A stretch of DNA of 64,000 nt from Halolacustris sp051744345 (GTDB lineage Bacteria > Actinomycetota > Humimicrobiia > Humimicrobiales > Humimicrobiaceae). Both the position numbers and the translations under genes were made by a program. The stretch spans positions 8,129 to 72,128 of the forward strand of contig JBNJCW010000002.1 in the NCBI GenBank assembly GCA_051744345.1, given 5' to 3'. The notes beneath the pieces were generated by a model that worked only from the letters and a program-made list of their open reading frames with translations, was not told where the DNA came from and did no database searches. This document shows, in pieces, positions 55,109 through 63,614 of this stretch. How positions within the stretch are numbered: the first letter of the stretch is position 1; each line of letters begins with the position of its first letter.

Positions 55109-55894
55109 ATGGAAAGAATATCAGTAAAAAAGATAAACAGCAGGTATTATCCGATCTTTTTCTTCCTTGCCATACTTACAGTCTGGGAGATACTCACAAG
55201 GTCAGGGACATTCCCTCCCTTTATACTTCCTCCGCCCAGTACCATAGTGATAAGTCTGTTTAAGGATTTCAGGTCTATGCAGTTTGATATCCTGGTAACC
55301 TTGTATGAGGCATTTACCGGATTTACTATCGCAATAGTACTATCCTTTTTAATTGCTTTGCTAATGGATGCTGCACAGGGGGTTAAGAAGACTATCTATC
55401 CGCTGCTTATAATATCACAGACCATTCCGATTATAATAGTGGCTCCCCTCTTTATAATCTGGTTCGGTTACGGTTATACTCCAAAACTTATTATAGTTAT
55501 ACTGATATGCTTCTTCCCGGTTACAATTAGTCTCATGCAGTCGCTCTCAGGAGTTGACCATGAACTTATTGACCTGTTAAGGTCCATGGGCTCGAGCAGG
55601 CTCCAAATATACAGGTATGTAAAGCTTCCTGCCTCTATGTCAGGGTTTTTCTCTGGATTAAAAATAGCTGCCACTTACAGCATCATGGGAGCTACTATCG
55701 GAGAGTGGGTTGGGGGGAAGGATGGCCTGGGAGTGTATATGATAAGGGCAAAACAGTCATTTGCTACAGACAGGGTATTTGCAGCAATACTGGTTATAAC
55801 TGTTCTGAGCATTCTGCTGCTTAAGTTTATAGAGGTCATTGAAAAAAAAGCTACGCCCTGGACAGTAAAAACTGGTGAAGGATATATAGAATAA
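55109..55894 (+). CDS. thiX: ABC transporter permease, ThiX-like (thiamine precursor uptake)
   Basis: 261 residues with about six transmembrane helices of the BPD_transp_1 class. The cytoplasmic coupling loop reads ELIDLLRSMGSSRLQIYRYV. GATIGEWVGGKDGLGVYMIR near the end is typical for taurine/pyrimidine-type permeases. With the next two genes it forms a ThiXYZ-like importer, probably for formylaminopyrimidine or another HMP precursor, given TenA in the same operon. Confidence 0.9.
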   Translation: MERISVKKINSRYYPIFFFLAILTVWEILTRSGTFPPFILPPPSTIVISLFKDFRSMQFDILVTLYEAFTGFTIAIVLSFLIALLMDAAQGVKKTIYPLLIISQTIPIIIVAPLFIIWFGYGYTPKLIIVILICFFPVTISLMQSLSGVDHELIDLLRSMGSSRLQIYRYVKLPASMSGFFSGLKIAATYSIMGATIGEWVGGKDGLGVYMIRAKQSFATDRVFAAILVITVLSILLLKFIEVIEKKATPWTVKTGEGYIE

Positions 55895-55918
55895 TATAAA
55901 CAATATGAAAGGAGTGCT

Positions 55919-56920
55919 ATGAAGATAATAAAAATAATATTTAGCCTAATGATAGCTATAACAATGGCTATTATACTGATATTTACCTCATGTTCACCAT
56001 CAGGTACCCAGGAGTTAAGAAAGATCACAGTAATACTTGACTGGGTACCCAATACAAACCATACCGGTATATACGTGGCCAGGCACGAGGGTTATTACAG
56101 AGACAATGGACTTGAAGTAGAGATAATTCAACCCTCTGAAGGAGGCAGCGCTGACCTGATAGCAGCCAAAAAAGGGGAATTTGGTATTAGCTATCAGGAG
56201 CAGGTAACCTATGCTAGGACTGCGGATGAACCTTTACCTGTTGTAGCCATTGCTGCCATAATCCAGCATAATACGTCTGGATTTGCTTCTCCTAAAGATA
56301 GTGGTATAAAGACACCTGCAGATTTTGAGGGGAAAAAATACGGGGGATGGGGATCTCCCATGGAAGAAACCATGCTAAAAGGACTTATGGAAAAATACAG
56401 TGCTGATTTTTCAAAACTTGAAATAGTAAATATTGGCGCAACTGATTTCTTTACCAGCGTTCAGAGGGATGTGGATTTTGCCTGGATATATTACGGCTGG
56501 GATGGGATAAGAGCTGAACTTATAGGATTCCCACTGGAATTCATGCTGCTTCAGGACCTTGATCCGGTACTTGATTTCTATACCCCTGTTATAATAGCTT
56601 CAGAAACTACTATAAAAAATGAACCTGAACTGGTTAGAAGATTTTTAGAAGCAACCGAAAAAGGTTACCAGTTTTCAATCCAAGACCCGATTGCCGCTGC
56701 TGATATATTTCTGAAGGATAATAGCGAGCTTAAAAAGGATATGTTAAGTGCCAGTCAGCAATATCTTTCTAAAAACTACATCAGCCACGATGAAGGATGG
56801 GGATATATGAAAAAAGAAATATGGGAAGGCTATAGTGGCTGGATGTTTGAAAAAGGTCTTATTGCAAGCCCTCTTAAAGTCGAAGAGGCTTATACTAATG
56901 AGTTTCTACCTGGGCAATAA
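55919..56920 (+). CDS. thiY: ABC transporter substrate-binding lipoprotein, ThiY-like (NMT1/THI5 fold)
   Basis: 333 residues. Lipobox LIFTSC, lipidated Cys25. The NMT1/THI5-type ligand domain begins VILDWVPNTNHTGIYVARHE and continues with PSEGGSADLIAAKKGEFGIS, typical of HMP-precursor binding proteins. A strong ribosome-binding site (AAAGGAGTGCT) precedes the ATG. It should capture the pyrimidine ligand outside the membrane. Confidence 0.93.
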   Translation: MKIIKIIFSLMIAITMAIILIFTSCSPSGTQELRKITVILDWVPNTNHTGIYVARHEGYYRDNGLEVEIIQPSEGGSADLIAAKKGEFGISYQEQVTYARTADEPLPVVAIAAIIQHNTSGFASPKDSGIKTPADFEGKKYGGWGSPMEETMLKGLMEKYSADFSKLEIVNIGATDFFTSVQRDVDFAWIYYGWDGIRAELIGFPLEFMLLQDLDPVLDFYTPVIIASETTIKNEPELVRRFLEATEKGYQFSIQDPIAAADIFLKDNSELKKDMLSASQQYLSKNYISHDEGWGYMKKEIWEGYSGWMFEKGLIASPLKVEEAYTNEFLPGQ

Positions 56921-57669
56921 TGAATATAGAAAATAATAAGGTATTAGAAGTAATAGATGTAAGAAAAACCTATCCGGGACTGCATACACTGGAAAATATA
57001 TACCTTGAACTTTACAGACATCAGTTTGTATCAGTGCTCGGACCAAGCGGATGTGGCAAGAGTACTCTTTTCAATATTATTTCAGGACTTGAGGTGCCTG
57101 ACCAGGGGAAGATAATAATAGAGGGAGAAGAATATAATGGCAGGACCGGAAGAGTGAGCTACATGCATCAGAAAGACCTCCTTTTACCCTGGAATAATAT
57201 ATTGGATAATGTCTGTCTCCCCCTTTATGTAAAGGGGGAGAGAAAGGAAAATGCTCATAAGAAGGCAAAGACATACATCCCTGATTTTGGACTTGAAGGG
57301 TTTGAAAATAATTATCCTTCCCAGCTTTCAGGGGGGATGAGACAGCGAGCAGCCCTGCTCCGTACCTATCTCTTTGCCCAGGATATAATGCTTCTGGATG
57401 AGCCCTTTGGTAATCTAGATGCCATCACTCGTAGGCAAATGCAGGACTGGCTTCTGGAACTATTCGATAAGCTCGGTGCATCAATCCTTTTTATAACTCA
57501 TGATATAGATGAGGCCATATTTCTTTCTGACAAAATCTACCTTCTTTCAAAAAGGCCTGCTGTGGTAAGAAAGGTATTCGATATTGACATAAAGAGACCC
57601 CGAAATATGGAAATGCTGACATCGGTTAAATTCAACAAATTAAAAGAAGAGATAATAAAACTGCTTTAA
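56920..57669 (+). CDS. thiZ: ABC transporter ATP-binding protein, ThiZ-like
   Basis: 249 residues. Walker A is LGPSGCGKSTLFNI, the signature is SQLSGGMRQRAALLRT, Walker B is IMLLDEPFGNLDA, and the H-loop is LFITHDIDEA. The ATG overlaps the ThiY stop by one base (TAATG), which implies coupled translation. It energises the ThiXY importer. Confidence 0.95.
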   Translation: MNIENNKVLEVIDVRKTYPGLHTLENIYLELYRHQFVSVLGPSGCGKSTLFNIISGLEVPDQGKIIIEGEEYNGRTGRVSYMHQKDLLLPWNNILDNVCLPLYVKGERKENAHKKAKTYIPDFGLEGFENNYPSQLSGGMRQRAALLRTYLFAQDIMLLDEPFGNLDAITRRQMQDWLLELFDKLGASILFITHDIDEAIFLSDKIYLLSKRPAVVRKVFDIDIKRPRNMEMLTSVKFNKLKEEIIKLL

Positions 57670-57680
57670 GGAGCCAGAAG

Positions 57681-57956
57681 ATGATAGCATTACAAGTAAG
57701 CCTTTACCCGGTAGGACAAAAGGATATAGAGGAAGCCTTAAATGCATTCTGGGCCACCCTGGATAAGGAAGGCATAAACTACAAGGTTACCCCCTTAAGC
57801 ACCATTGCCTGGGGAAATGAAGAAAAAAAGCTATATAATGCTGTATTTTCTGCTTACAGGCAGGCCAGGAAATTCGGCCGCGCGGTAATGGTTACCACCC
57901 TTACCACCGGAGATGAACAGGATATAGGCAAACTTCTTGATTTTCTGCCGGAGTAA
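57681..57956 (+). CDS. MTH1187/YkoF-like thiamine-binding protein
   Basis: Ninety-one residues of the MTH1187 fold (MIALQVSLYPVGQKDIEEAL, then YKVTPLSTIAWGN and EKKLYNAVFSAYRQARKFG). Relatives bind thiamine or HMP in the cytoplasm and are often encoded with thiamine transporters. It closes the thi operon, 11 bp after the ATPase gene. It may buffer or hand over the imported ligand. Confidence 0.9.
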   Translation: MIALQVSLYPVGQKDIEEALNAFWATLDKEGINYKVTPLSTIAWGNEEKKLYNAVFSAYRQARKFGRAVMVTTLTTGDEQDIGKLLDFLPE

Positions 57957-58084
57957 ACCCTTGGGTTATGAGAAAGCAGGTTATTTATAATAAAAGATTT
58001 AAATATGGTCCGGAACTTTTGGGAAGCTATCTCAAGACCAGCATAAATACTTTAAGTAATATTATTTTTATTTTATTTTATTTA

Positions 58085-58111
58085 TGGTCCTAACCCTCCA
58101 TCCCCAGCCAT
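58085..58111 (+). repeat. CCCCAGCCA repeat, short copy
   Basis: TCCTAACCCTCCATCCCCAGCCAT resembles the last 30 bases of the 72-bp repeats at 58874 and 61069 (TCTAACTC...TCC.CAGTCCCCAGCCAT). It lies just before the first tiny membrane-protein gene. The match is partial. Confidence 0.4.
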
Positions 58112-58238
58112 CTCAGATATATTTGTCAAGGTTGTCTTTTAAAACATATTATATCTATGAGTTGAAACATCCTAGTTTTATATGCGTCTTATTCTATGCA
58201 CTTTGGTAAATACATAAAAAGTGATAAAGGGGGAAATC

Positions 58239-58397
58239 ATGAGAATAATATTAATAATTGCAGCAATTATCTTGCTGGCAGTGGGAATTTTAGGTCTTTT
58301 CCCACAATTCGGCTGGGCTAATGTGCCATTGTGGCGCGCTATACTGGAAATAGTGGTAGGTGGCCTTGTGTTAATAGCAGGTATAGGAAAACGTTAA
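58239..58397 (+). CDS. Tiny membrane protein 1 (52 aa)
   Basis: ATG 58239 to TAA 58395, with a strong AAAGGGGG ribosome-binding site. Two hydrophobic helices (IILIIAAIILLAVGILGLFP and ILEIVVGGLVLIAGIG) flank a short polar loop (VPLWRAIL). It is related in build to the next two genes, which begin with the same hydrophobic start (ILIIVG...). Function unknown. Confidence 0.7.
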   Translation: MRIILIIAAIILLAVGILGLFPQFGWANVPLWRAILEIVVGGLVLIAGIGKR

Positions 58398-58429
58398 GGT
58401 TTTAAAACCAAATAAAAAAGAGGGATAAA

Positions 58430-58606
58430 ATGAGTATAATATTAATTATTGTAGGCTTTATATTGCTTATATTGGGATTTTTGGGCTTAGGGGTTTTACC
58501 TAAACTAAAATGGTCTAAAGTATTATTTAGGATGCCCCAGTGGCACGCAGCAGTGGAACTGGTTCTTGGGATTGTGGTTATAGTAATAGGTTTTATGAGT
58601 TTATAA
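58430..58606 (+). CDS. Tiny membrane protein 2 (58 aa)
   Basis: ATG 58430 to TAA 58604; AGGGATAAA upstream. The sequence starts MSIILIIVGFILLILGFLGL and ends LVLGIVVIVIGFMSL, with PQWHAAVE between. The layout and the W-x-A-x-x-E loop match protein 1 (LWRAILEIVVG). Probably a tandem duplicate. Confidence 0.7.
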   Translation: MSIILIIVGFILLILGFLGLGVLPKLKWSKVLFRMPQWHAAVELVLGIVVIVIGFMSL

Positions 58607-58627
58607 ATATAAAATGAAAGGAATATT

Positions 58628-58792
58628 ATGAGCAAAGTTATATTAATTATTGTCGGGGCAATTATAGCTGTCCTTGGGATTCTTACACTTTTTCCTGCTA
58701 TGACTCTGGGTCTTTGGTTATCCATAGCTTTAATAGCAATAGGTATTATAAGCATTATTTTAGGGTTTTTATCTAAAAGGAAAGATATTTAA
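58628..58792 (+). CDS. Tiny membrane protein 3 (54 aa)
   Basis: ATG 58628 to TAA 58790; AAAGGAA upstream. It starts MSKVILIIVGAIIAVLGILT, then LWLSIALIAIGIISIILGFL and the basic end SKRKDI. It shares the N-terminal helix with proteins 1 and 2 but lacks the W-x-A-x-x-E loop. Two transmembrane helices are expected. Confidence 0.65.
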   Translation: MSKVILIIVGAIIAVLGILTLFPAMTLGLWLSIALIAIGIISIILGFLSKRKDI

Positions 58793-58873
58793 TATAAATA
58801 AATCGCTTAGCCTCTAAATAGGGATTTTAACTAAATTAATGTTGGTGGACAGAGTAATTAATATATGTATTTT

Positions 58874-58945
58874 AATTCAGGTATAAGAATATTCTTATTC
58901 AAATTAAATATTGCAGCTCTAACTCTGTCCACAGTCCCCAGCCAT
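58874..58945 (+). repeat. 72-bp direct repeat bounding the AbiE module, left copy
   Basis: Aligns without gaps to 61069-61140; both start AATTCAGGTATAA and end GTCCCCAGCCAT. The end overlaps the stop codon of the AbiEii-like gene. The right-hand 30 bases look like a T-arm plus acceptor end of a tRNA (TCTAACTC ... CCCCAGCCA). Confidence 0.75.
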
Positions 58946-59784
58946 TATTCAAAGAACTCTTTAATACCAAGTTTTTGCATAATTGCAATAATTCTTTCAA
59001 AAGAATCCCTTTTTAATCTATCCACTTCTTCACGATCTTCTATATTTAGAAACTGTATAAGCCATGTTGGGCCAATAGAATCAATACTACTAAATTTTGA
59101 GTAAATTTTCCCTAACCCTTCTTGAACTAATTTATTATCAACAACAGGTTTAAAAACATCTATTAAATTATTAATACCTCCAGGATAATTGGAGACAGTA
59201 TAATAAATATCATATGCATCTTTTTCTTTTTTTCTTTCCCAAATTGCCATACCTTTCATAACAAGAAAAGGTATTACAGAAGCAATTTTAATATCAACTG
59301 AGTTCTTTGCTCCGTCAGGCATTACACTATGCACAGAAAGTAAAATATTATATTCAAAGGCTAGATCGCAACCCCTTACTTTCCTTGCTTTAATATTTTG
59401 AACCCTTTGCATTCTATGAGATTTAGTAGTGCCTCCGTATTCACCTGAAAGTAGATCTACTTGAACAACAAAAGAATTTCCATTTTTAATTTGTATTTCT
59501 CTAAGAAAAATATTGGGCTGACTACCCTGCCTATATCCTCTTTGATTTAATAAATCAAGTATTGTTTTATATGATTCATCAGTAATTTCTTTAAAATTAA
59601 GAGCTAAATCTATGTCTATGCTTCCAACGTGGGGCATGTCATTGGAATCTAATATAAAATATGGTACCCACCCACCAATTAATACAATATTATTCCTATA
59701 ATTACCAAGCACTGTCATAAGTTCCACAAGAACTGACAAGCTTATTTTAACTTCCTCTTTTCCGTAATTTGATGTGGTTACCAA
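58945..59784 (-). CDS. AbiEii-like nucleotidyltransferase toxin
   Basis: 279 residues. The nucleotidyltransferase signature is IVLIGGWVPYFILDS with VGSIDIDLALNF, giving GG...D-I-D. The conserved KEKDAYDIYYTVSNYPGG lies further on, as in AbiEii/AbiGii toxins. It should transfer nucleotides to an RNA target (as MenT-type toxins do to tRNA). It overlaps the upstream AbiEi-like gene by 7 bp and is flanked by 72-bp repeats. It appears intact. Confidence 0.82.
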   Translation of the reverse strand: MVTTSNYGKEEVKISLSVLVELMTVLGNYRNNIVLIGGWVPYFILDSNDMPHVGSIDIDLALNFKEITDESYKTILDLLNQRGYRQGSQPNIFLREIQIKNGNSFVVQVDLLSGEYGGTTKSHRMQRVQNIKARKVRGCDLAFEYNILLSVHSVMPDGAKNSVDIKIASVIPFLVMKGMAIWERKKEKDAYDIYYTVSNYPGGINNLIDVFKPVVDNKLVQEGLGKIYSKFSSIDSIGPTWLIQFLNIEDREEVDRLKRDSFERIIAIMQKLGIKEFFE

Positions 59785-60851
59785 TTTTTCACTATCCTTT
59801 GTTCATATAGGAATTCGGCTGCTTCCTCTCCTCTTTCTTTAAAGCTTTTTAAATCCAAATATAATTGGATATTTGACACAATTACTGCTTTGTTTATTTG
59901 TTGTAGTTTATAGAAAATTCCTTCATCGTAAGGTTTAAGAATAGAGATGTTCGCACCAGTGGAAACTTCCTTAAAATTTAAATCCTTAACTATTTTTTCA
60001 ATATTACCATTAGTGTAGAAAAATACTTTATTATATCTTAAGAAGGGTGCAACAAATGATGCTCCAGAAGTGAGCGTGAAAGCATATTTTATATTTTTTA
60101 ATTTACAATAATCTACAATTTTATCTTCAATTGTTTTTACATTATCCAGAGAATAATAATTCTTTATAATATTTTTCTTATAACTATAATTTTTTATCCA
60201 ATCATTTAATAGAGCTTCAGGTTTTTGGAGTATAAATTTTTTTAACTCATATTCCTGTGATTCTTTAATATATTCTTCTTCTAACAGTTTTTCTTTAACT
60301 TTAAAAGTTTGACCAATACTTACACCTGCTTCCTCCGAAAGATCTTTAATAAACCAGGCCTTCTTAGGATTGCTTAGTAATACACGTATAACTCTACTTG
60401 ATTTCGGATAAAAAAGTGTTTTTAATGGATTTTTACTTGGAAATGGATTAGGTTTTCCTTCTATATTTACATATACATTGTCAAAATTAAAAAAACAATT
60501 TCCTCCGATATCTATAGAACCCATATTATTATTCAGGCATATTTTCATAGTTTCTCTTGATATATAACTAGAAGCAAATACACCATAATATTTTTTATTT
60601 TGAGATACAATTTCCTTTAGTTTGCCTACAGCCATTCTTGCGAACCTCGGTTGGCCATTAGTTTTTATTTCAAAAATTAATGAATACTTTTTATTGATCT
60701 TTGTTTGGACTTCAATAAGCAAATCAATTTGACCTAAGGTCTTAAAAGATACTTTTTCTTGGGTTTTAATGACCTTTATAAATTTGATATTATTTAAAAT
60801 TACCAGTACTCTATTTTTTATTTGATATATTAGTTCTTTTTCAGTAAGCAT
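59778..60851 (-). CDS. AbiEi-like antitoxin/regulator with nuclease-like N-terminus
   Basis: 357 residues. The N-terminal 120 residues include YSLIFEIKTNGQPRFARMA, where E-x-K resembles a PD-(D/E)XK-type fold. A winged helix follows (IKDLSEEAGVSIGQTFKVKE), and a C-terminal domain is similar to type IV AbiEi antitoxins (ALLNDWIKNYSYKKN). It should repress the operon and block the nucleotidyltransferase. A palindrome lies 20 bp upstream. Whether the nuclease-like part is active is unknown. Confidence 0.78.
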   Translation of the reverse strand: MLTEKELIYQIKNRVLVILNNIKFIKVIKTQEKVSFKTLGQIDLLIEVQTKINKKYSLIFEIKTNGQPRFARMAVGKLKEIVSQNKKYYGVFASSYISRETMKICLNNNMGSIDIGGNCFFNFDNVYVNIEGKPNPFPSKNPLKTLFYPKSSRVIRVLLSNPKKAWFIKDLSEEAGVSIGQTFKVKEKLLEEEYIKESQEYELKKFILQKPEALLNDWIKNYSYKKNIIKNYYSLDNVKTIEDKIVDYCKLKNIKYAFTLTSGASFVAPFLRYNKVFFYTNGNIEKIVKDLNFKEVSTGANISILKPYDEGIFYKLQQINKAVIVSNIQLYLDLKSFKERGEEAAEFLYEQRIVKNW

Positions 60852-60870
60852 CTTTCACTCTTTTAATGTT

Positions 60871-60915
60871 TTTCACCATACGGTGAAAGTATAACAAATA
60901 ATGAAATATTTTCAA
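60871..60915 (-). promoter_or_regulatory. AbiE promoter with palindromic operator
   Basis: On the minus strand TTGAAA (60910-60915), a 16-nt spacer and TATACT (60888-60893) form a promoter. The perfect dyad TTTCACC-N4-GGTGAAA (60871-60888) lies at the start of transcription, and a further TTTCAC half-site lies next to the ATG. AbiEi-type antitoxins repress through such dyads. The gap 60916-61068 is AT-rich with no gene. Confidence 0.75.
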
Positions 60916-61068
60916 GATTAAAAAAATTTTTTTATGAATCAGAAATAAAAAATAAATATATAATAGATGAAAAAATTTTTTCAAATTTAATTTTTTAAAA
61001 TTTGGTTTGAGATCTTACTATTTAAGGTGAATTAAGAAAAAGTATATTCAAGATATTATAAATAACTC

Positions 61069-61140
61069 AATTCAGGTATAAAGATACTCTCTTCTAGACC
61101 AATTAAATCAGTTCTAACTCTATCCGCAGTCCCCAGCCAT
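61069..61140 (+). repeat. 72-bp direct repeat bounding the AbiE module, right copy
   Basis: Gapless partner of 58874-58945, ending GTCCGCAG-like then TCCCCAGCCAT. The decayed RelE toxin gene begins beyond it. Confidence 0.75.
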
Positions 61141-61169
61141 AAAGAATGCTAGCAACCAAACTAATTATA

Positions 61170-61435
61170 TTATTTAGAAAGGTCCCTATAATAATTTTGA
61201 GGCTCCCGGCCATTATAAGTTTTAGAACGTCATTTTCTATCTCATAAGCCGGTAAAAACAGCTGGGTTTGGATTTTAAACTTGTACACCCTAACACCTTT
61301 TAGAGCTCATTTTTTCTCTTGTCCTATTTTAGGGTTAATGATAATTCTTTTTATTTCTTGGTCCAGAACTCTTAATTGTTTTTTATATAACTTTTTTTCT
61401 GTTTTAAAAATAAAGGTGATTGGATTATTTTAATC
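61170..61435 (-). pseudogene. RelE/ParE-type toxin, multiple frameshifts
   Basis: Pieces in three frames make one toxin: IKIIQSPLFLKQ, then KLYKKQLRVLDQEIKRIIIN with PKIGQEKK, then ALKGVRVYKFKIQTQLFLPA, and EPQNYYRDLSK before a TAA at 61170. An in-frame TGA interrupts after GQEKK, and the end is in another frame. It follows the ParD-like remnant, as expected for a TA pair, and is dead. Confidence 0.7.
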
Positions 61436-61436
61436 T

Positions 61437-61663
61437 CTAATCACCTTCTCCAAAAACATACTCTGTTCCCAAGCCTTCTCTGAGCTGTTCTCTGCCTAGC
61501 AGAATCTCTTTGATTACTGAATAAGATAAGTCTGGATTGTCTTCTGCAATTTTACCAATAAATGCCCAGTACTCAACTTGTCCTGCCATAGACCTCCGGC
61601 TAATTTTGCCATTAGTTTTGCTTCCTGTGCAATTTCTTCTGATATTTTTATCGCTTTACTCAT
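61437..61663 (-). pseudogene. ParD-like antitoxin, one frameshift
   Basis: The first part (MSKAIKISEEIAQEAKLMAK) is followed one frame over by ISRRSMAGQVEYWAFIGKIA and LSYSVIKEILLGREQL, ending EYVFGEGD. Loss of one A in an A-run near 61610 explains it. The whole matches ParD-like antitoxins encoded before RelE toxins. Both genes of the pair are broken. Confidence 0.75.
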
Positions 61664-61992
61664 AATTTTAAAATCCCTTTTTATTTTATTATGAAATATA
61701 ACACAACCTATTTTAGCCTACTGCAATCTATTATTAAATGAAAATGCTATCCCTCTATCCAAAATTTTAGTTCTAATTTTGTATTTTAATAAAAATTCCT
61801 ACAGGTTAGTTAGTAAAACGAGGAGGAAACGGTTGAAAAATAAGTATAGCAGCAATGGCTGCGGCAATATTTATATGGAGTGACGGCAGATCTGAAGCAG
61901 AAAATAACTGGCCGGTAAAGGTAATTACCGGATATCATTAATTAATGAATGTTTACTATAGAAGCCTGTTCCAGCTAAATTTTGGGTTTTTA
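61664..61992. other. Gap without clear genes
   Basis: A possible 28-codon frame on the plus strand at about 61837-61923 reads MAAAIFIWSDGR and ends WPVKVITGYH. Its frame is closed just before the ATG region, so I do not call a gene. A purine-rich GAGGAGGAAACGG at 61819 would suit a ribosome-binding site. Otherwise AT-rich. Confidence 0.3.
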
Positions 61993-63246
61993 TTATTTAC
62001 CGGAAAGCTTATAATTGTTTCTCCCGCTATTTTTTACGGCATACATTGCAGTATCAGCTTTTTTTACTAATGCAATATAATTCCTGCTGTGATCGGGAAA
62101 GATTGAAATCCCCATACTGAGAGTAATGTTTATATTATGGTTGGCTACAACAAACCTTTTTCTAAAACCATCTACAACTTTATCTGCCACCTTTTCTGCA
62201 TCACTCCTGCCCTTTATATCCGGTATAAGTATTAAGAACTCATCACCGCCTATCCTCGCAACCACGTCCTGTTTCCTGAGAATATCTTTAAAGCGTTTTG
62301 CTGCATTTTTTAACAGCTTGTCCCCTACATCATGGCCAAGGGTATCATTAACTTCCTTGAAATTATCGAGATCAGTCATCATAAGTGCAAACTTCTTTTT
62401 ACCCCTTAAGGACTGTTCTTTTATAAGATTGAACTGCTCTTCAAAAAGCAGCCGGTTTGGCAAATCGGTAACAGAATCCTTATATGCAAGCTCCCTCATA
62501 AGTTCTTCGATTTTCTTCCTCTCGGTAATATCCCTTGAAATGCTTAAAACTGCTTCTTTGCCATCGTAATTAATAATCTTGCTGCTGATCTCAACCGGGG
62601 CTTTCTGACCGTTTTTTAATGTAAGGACTGACTCAAATACAAGGTTTTTCTTTTTGATCAGCTTATCCTTTAGTTCATTGAACTTTTTTACATATTCAAG
62701 AGTTTCCGGACCAGATATTTTCCGATTTAAAATTTCTTCCCTCTTGTAGTCAAGACGATTGCACGCCTTATCATTTATTTCAAGAATCCTGCCTTCAAAA
62801 TCATGTATAATGATGCAGTCATTTGCACTGCTAAATATTGTCCTGAACTTTTCCTCTGACTGGGCTATTTGCTGCTGGTCTTTTTTTATCTCGGTTATAT
62901 CCCTGGCAACACCCAGTACAAAAATACTATTATCCACTTTGACGGGATGGGTGCTAATTTCTACGATTATCCTACTGCCGTCTTCTCTAATAAGCGTAAA
63001 TTCATCAGGTCCAGTGGGCTTTCTTATAAGGTTTCTGGCAAGCATTTTGACAGCTTTAGGGATATCTTTTTTATGAAGCAGGTTTAGCTTTAAAAAGTTT
63101 TTTCCTACTAAATCTTCTTTCCTGTATCCTGTTATTTTTTCGGTAGCAATATTGCCATCTATGAAATTGCCCCTTAAATCGTTTATATAATAACCAACAG
63201 GGGCGTGGTCAAAAAGCATATTTAGGAATTCTTTTGTTTTTTCCAT
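61993..63246 (-). CDS. Diguanylate cyclase with two PAS domains
   Basis: 417 residues. PAS 1 (FDHAPVGYYINDLRGNFIDG) and PAS 2 (IFSSANDCIIIHDFEGRILE) precede a coiled linker and a GGDEF domain (DSVTDLPNRLLFEEQF-type start; active site ARIGGDEFLILIPD). The inhibitory I-site RKQD lies five residues before GGDEF, so product feedback is likely. No EAL domain is present. It makes cyclic di-GMP in response to an unknown signal; the lack of a membrane helix suggests a cytoplasmic sensor. Confidence 0.94.
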   Translation of the reverse strand: MEKTKEFLNMLFDHAPVGYYINDLRGNFIDGNIATEKITGYRKEDLVGKNFLKLNLLHKKDIPKAVKMLARNLIRKPTGPDEFTLIREDGSRIIVEISTHPVKVDNSIFVLGVARDITEIKKDQQQIAQSEEKFRTIFSSANDCIIIHDFEGRILEINDKACNRLDYKREEILNRKISGPETLEYVKKFNELKDKLIKKKNLVFESVLTLKNGQKAPVEISSKIINYDGKEAVLSISRDITERKKIEELMRELAYKDSVTDLPNRLLFEEQFNLIKEQSLRGKKKFALMMTDLDNFKEVNDTLGHDVGDKLLKNAAKRFKDILRKQDVVARIGGDEFLILIPDIKGRSDAEKVADKVVDGFRKRFVVANHNINITLSMGISIFPDHSRNYIALVKKADTAMYAVKNSGRNNYKLSGK

Positions 63247-63614
63247 TTTGTCTCTTTTCCCTCATTAGTTAAAATTCATAACTGCTGCCTTTTAAATTAA
63301 TATACCAATAATTTAATTTAAAACATAAACATCAATCCTGTCCAGCAATTAATGTCCTTTTTTAGATTTTAAACCCAAAACAATATTAAAATGGGGCATT
63401 TTGCGGTATCGGCAGGTTTATAAATCTTCTTCTAAATATTAGTTTGCAGCTAAAAATTTCAGGCAATTTCAGCTTTTTTATACCGAAGTTCCTGACCAAA
63501 TTTGGGCAAAACCCGCATGAACACTGGCTTTGTAGCGATTTTTAATAAAATAGGTAGACAGAAATAATAAAGATATTGCTTGCATTCTAATCCATAATCT
63601 GCTAATATTTATTT
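63247..63614. other. Gap before the transposase gene
   Basis: No gene is visible. It should contain the promoter of the diguanylate cyclase gene and the left end of the IS that starts at 63615, but I cannot place either with confidence. Confidence 0.3.

Noticed and set aside
58874..61140. CCCCAGCCA repeats as real tRNA genes
   Set aside because: Only the last part resembles a tRNA; no anticodon or D arm can be folded.
61837..61923. 28-codon plus-strand frame with possible C-terminus of a decarboxylase subunit
   Set aside because: Too short, closed frame upstream, and the family resemblance is too vague.
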